A stretch of DNA of 7,690 nt from Betaproteobacteria bacterium (GTDB lineage: Bacteria; Pseudomonadota; Gammaproteobacteria; Burkholderiales; Sulfuriferulaceae): positions 2,525 to 10,214 of the forward strand of contig DMQT01000106.1 in NCBI GenBank assembly GCA_003455595.1, written 5' to 3'. The first letter of the stretch is position 1, and every line of letters begins with the position of its first letter. Under the pieces are notes generated by a model that worked only from the letters and a program-made list of their open reading frames with translations, did no database searches and was not told where the DNA came from. The translations under genes and the position numbers were made by a program. Below, piece after piece: positions 6,580 to 7,690 of this stretch.

Positions 6580-7458
6580 ATGCGCCTGTGGCCGCTTATC
6601 GAACAGCATATCCGCAGCACAACGGGCAGCACATTCCATATCCGCCATCGCACCCCGGTGAGCGGCGGCTGCATCCACAATGCCTGGCGTATTGAAGACG
6701 GTAGCGCGCGCTATTTTGTGAAAACCAATCAGGCCGACAAGCTACCGGTATTTGCAGCCGAAGCCGCTGGATTGGCCGCCCTCGCCACCAGCCACAGCCT
6801 GCGCGTACCGTTACCGGTGTGCTGCGGCGCTGCCGCCGGACAAGCCTATCTGGTGCTGGAGTGGCTGGATTTGCAGGATCACGGCAACGCCATACAGCTT
6901 GGCCAGCAACTCGCTGCCCTGCATCGCACACATACCCCGCAATTCGGCTTCAACCATGACAACCACATTGGCAGCACCCCGCAGCGCAACGCCTGGCGCG
7001 ACGACTGGATCGCTTTCTGGCGCGACCAGCGCCTCGGGTTTCAACTGGAACTGGCAGCGCGTAAAGGCTTCGGCGGCACGCTGCAACACCAGGGCGAACG
7101 CCTGATGGCGCAGCTGCACGGCTTATTTGAGGGCTACCAGCCGCTGCCCTCGCTGCTGCACGGCGATCTATGGAGCGGCAACGTCGGTTACACGCACAGC
7201 GGAAAACCCGTCATCTTCGATCCGGCCAGTTATTATGGCGACCGTGAAACCGACCTCGCCATGACCGAACTATTCGGCGGCTTCCCGGCTGATTTTTACG
7301 CCGCTTATCACGAAGCCTGGCCACTCGATGCAGGCTATGCTGTGCGCAAACCGCTCTACAATCTGTATCACATCCTCAACCACGCCAATTTGTTCGGCGG
7401 CAGTTATGCACGGCAGGCGGAGGGGATGATGGAGCGATTGCTGACGGAGTTGGGCTAG
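6580..7458 (+). CDS. Fructosamine kinase family protein (YniA/FN3K-like)
   Basis: A 292-residue kinase of the fructosamine-3-kinase/YniA group in the aminoglycoside phosphotransferase fold. Known members phosphorylate ketoamines (fructosamines, ribulosamines) on glycated amines so that they fall apart, a repair reaction. Visible parts are the nucleotide loop SGGCIHNAW (28-36), Lys48 in YFVKTN with partner Glu61, the family-specific STPQRNAWRDDWIAFWRDQRLGFQLELAARKG, the catalytic loop HGDLWSGN (194-201, catalytic Asp196 and Asn201), the metal-binding Asp214 in IFDPASYYGDRETDLAM, and LYNLYHILNHANLFGGSY near the end. Length and motif order match E. coli YniA closely from memory. Cys31 lies in the nucleotide loop, where eukaryotic members have a redox-sensitive cysteine. 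The start is 2 nt after the ATP-grasp stop. It may be a pathway enzyme of this operon or a general repair kinase carried along; the context favours the first only weakly. Confidence 0.93.
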   Translation: MRLWPLIEQHIRSTTGSTFHIRHRTPVSGGCIHNAWRIEDGSARYFVKTNQADKLPVFAAEAAGLAALATSHSLRVPLPVCCGAAAGQAYLVLEWLDLQDHGNAIQLGQQLAALHRTHTPQFGFNHDNHIGSTPQRNAWRDDWIAFWRDQRLGFQLELAARKGFGGTLQHQGERLMAQLHGLFEGYQPLPSLLHGDLWSGNVGYTHSGKPVIFDPASYYGDRETDLAMTELFGGFPADFYAAYHEAWPLDAGYAVRKPLYNLYHILNHANLFGGSYARQAEGMMERLLTELG

Positions 7459-7690
7459 TCTGCTGGAATGATGCGATGACTGGTTTTATAGTTTTAGCGT
7501 CATGAATATTAACGGTGCGCATGACATGAGAAGTCTCTTGTAAACCAAGTTCTGCTAGTCTGGTTTATATTTTCACGCATAGCAATGGATTCGCACGCCA
7601 GGAGACCACCCATCTACGCCACGCCAGGCCTGACTTGTAAAATCAGTAACATATCAAGGCCATGCGGATGAGCTTCCCCTTCTGCGCCGC
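7459..7690. other. AT-richer non-coding end of the window
   Basis: No coding region can be supported in these 232 nt after the kinase gene. Base composition is visibly more AT-rich than the genes before it. It holds a weak inverted repeat (see the hairpin entry), a 9-bp direct repeat CACGCCAGG at 7594-7602 and 7620-7628, and a possible gene start at the edge: ATG at 7668 with AAGG 8 nt upstream, leaving only seven full codons (MSFPFCA) in the window. On the minus strand a short open reading enters from the right edge and stops at about 7643-7645; it could equally be the tail of a neighbouring gene. Neither can be decided from so few codons. Confidence 0.4.
7541..7567 (+). terminator. Weak hairpin, possible operon terminator
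   Basis: TAAACCA (7541-7547) and TGGTTTA (7561-7567) form a 7-bp stem around a 13-nt loop, followed by an interrupted T-rich run (TATTTT). The stem is AT-rich and the loop long, so it would be a poor intrinsic terminator. It is the best candidate after the four-gene operon, but Rho-dependent termination is just as likely. Confidence 0.2.

Noticed and set aside
7594..7628. CACGCCAGG direct repeat pair as a CRISPR or mobile-element signal
   Set aside because: Only two 9-bp copies with no further repeats, no inverted ends and no associated genes; chance is sufficient.

Overview
The window looks like chromosomal DNA of a GC-rich (by eye) proteobacterium, most likely a betaproteobacterium. This rests on a Rep-type helicase, a membrane-anchored cytochrome c5-like protein, a Sel1/zinc-ribbon protein, tRNA-Arg(CCG) and a DUF971 protein, all of kinds common in that class. 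A Nitrosomonadales-like lineage is my guess from overall flavour; no rRNA or species marker is present. Nothing indicates a plasmid, phage or insertion sequence.

Left part (1-3283). The window opens inside rep, the ATP-dependent 3'-5' DNA helicase, which lacks about 70 N-terminal residues because it is cut by the window edge. Its end overlaps tail to tail with a minus-strand gene for a zinc-ribbon, single-membrane-span, Sel1-repeat protein. That gene lies downstream of, and probably in one transcript with, a minus-strand gene for a membrane-anchored monoheme cytochrome c with a long Ala/Pro tail. A good sigma70-type promoter lies in front of the cytochrome gene, within a set of short GGCAAAAG direct repeats.

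Middle (3284-3510). The divergent intergenic region carries outward promoters, the second weaker, and a complete tRNA-Arg(CCG) gene with encoded CCA. No terminator is visible between the tRNA and the next plus-strand gene, so the tRNA promoter may also feed the operon behind it.

Right part (3511-7458). Four plus-strand genes are packed almost without gaps: a DUF971 protein, a radical SAM enzyme with a B12-binding-like N-terminal region and a C-terminal CCAEP motif, an ATP-grasp ligase, and a fructosamine-kinase-family phosphotransferase. The spacings are a 23-nt overlap, then 3 nt, then 2 nt, which points to translational coupling. The last three genes look like a small biosynthetic or modification pathway (radical chemistry, ATP-dependent ligation, small-molecule phosphorylation) whose product I cannot name. 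This is the part most likely to hold an undescribed system. The Cys-Cys-Ala-Glu-Pro tail is notable because I recall a family in which some members carry selenocysteine at the first or second of these positions.

The last 232 nt are AT-richer and mostly unassigned, with at most a weak hairpin and a possible start of a further gene at the very edge.
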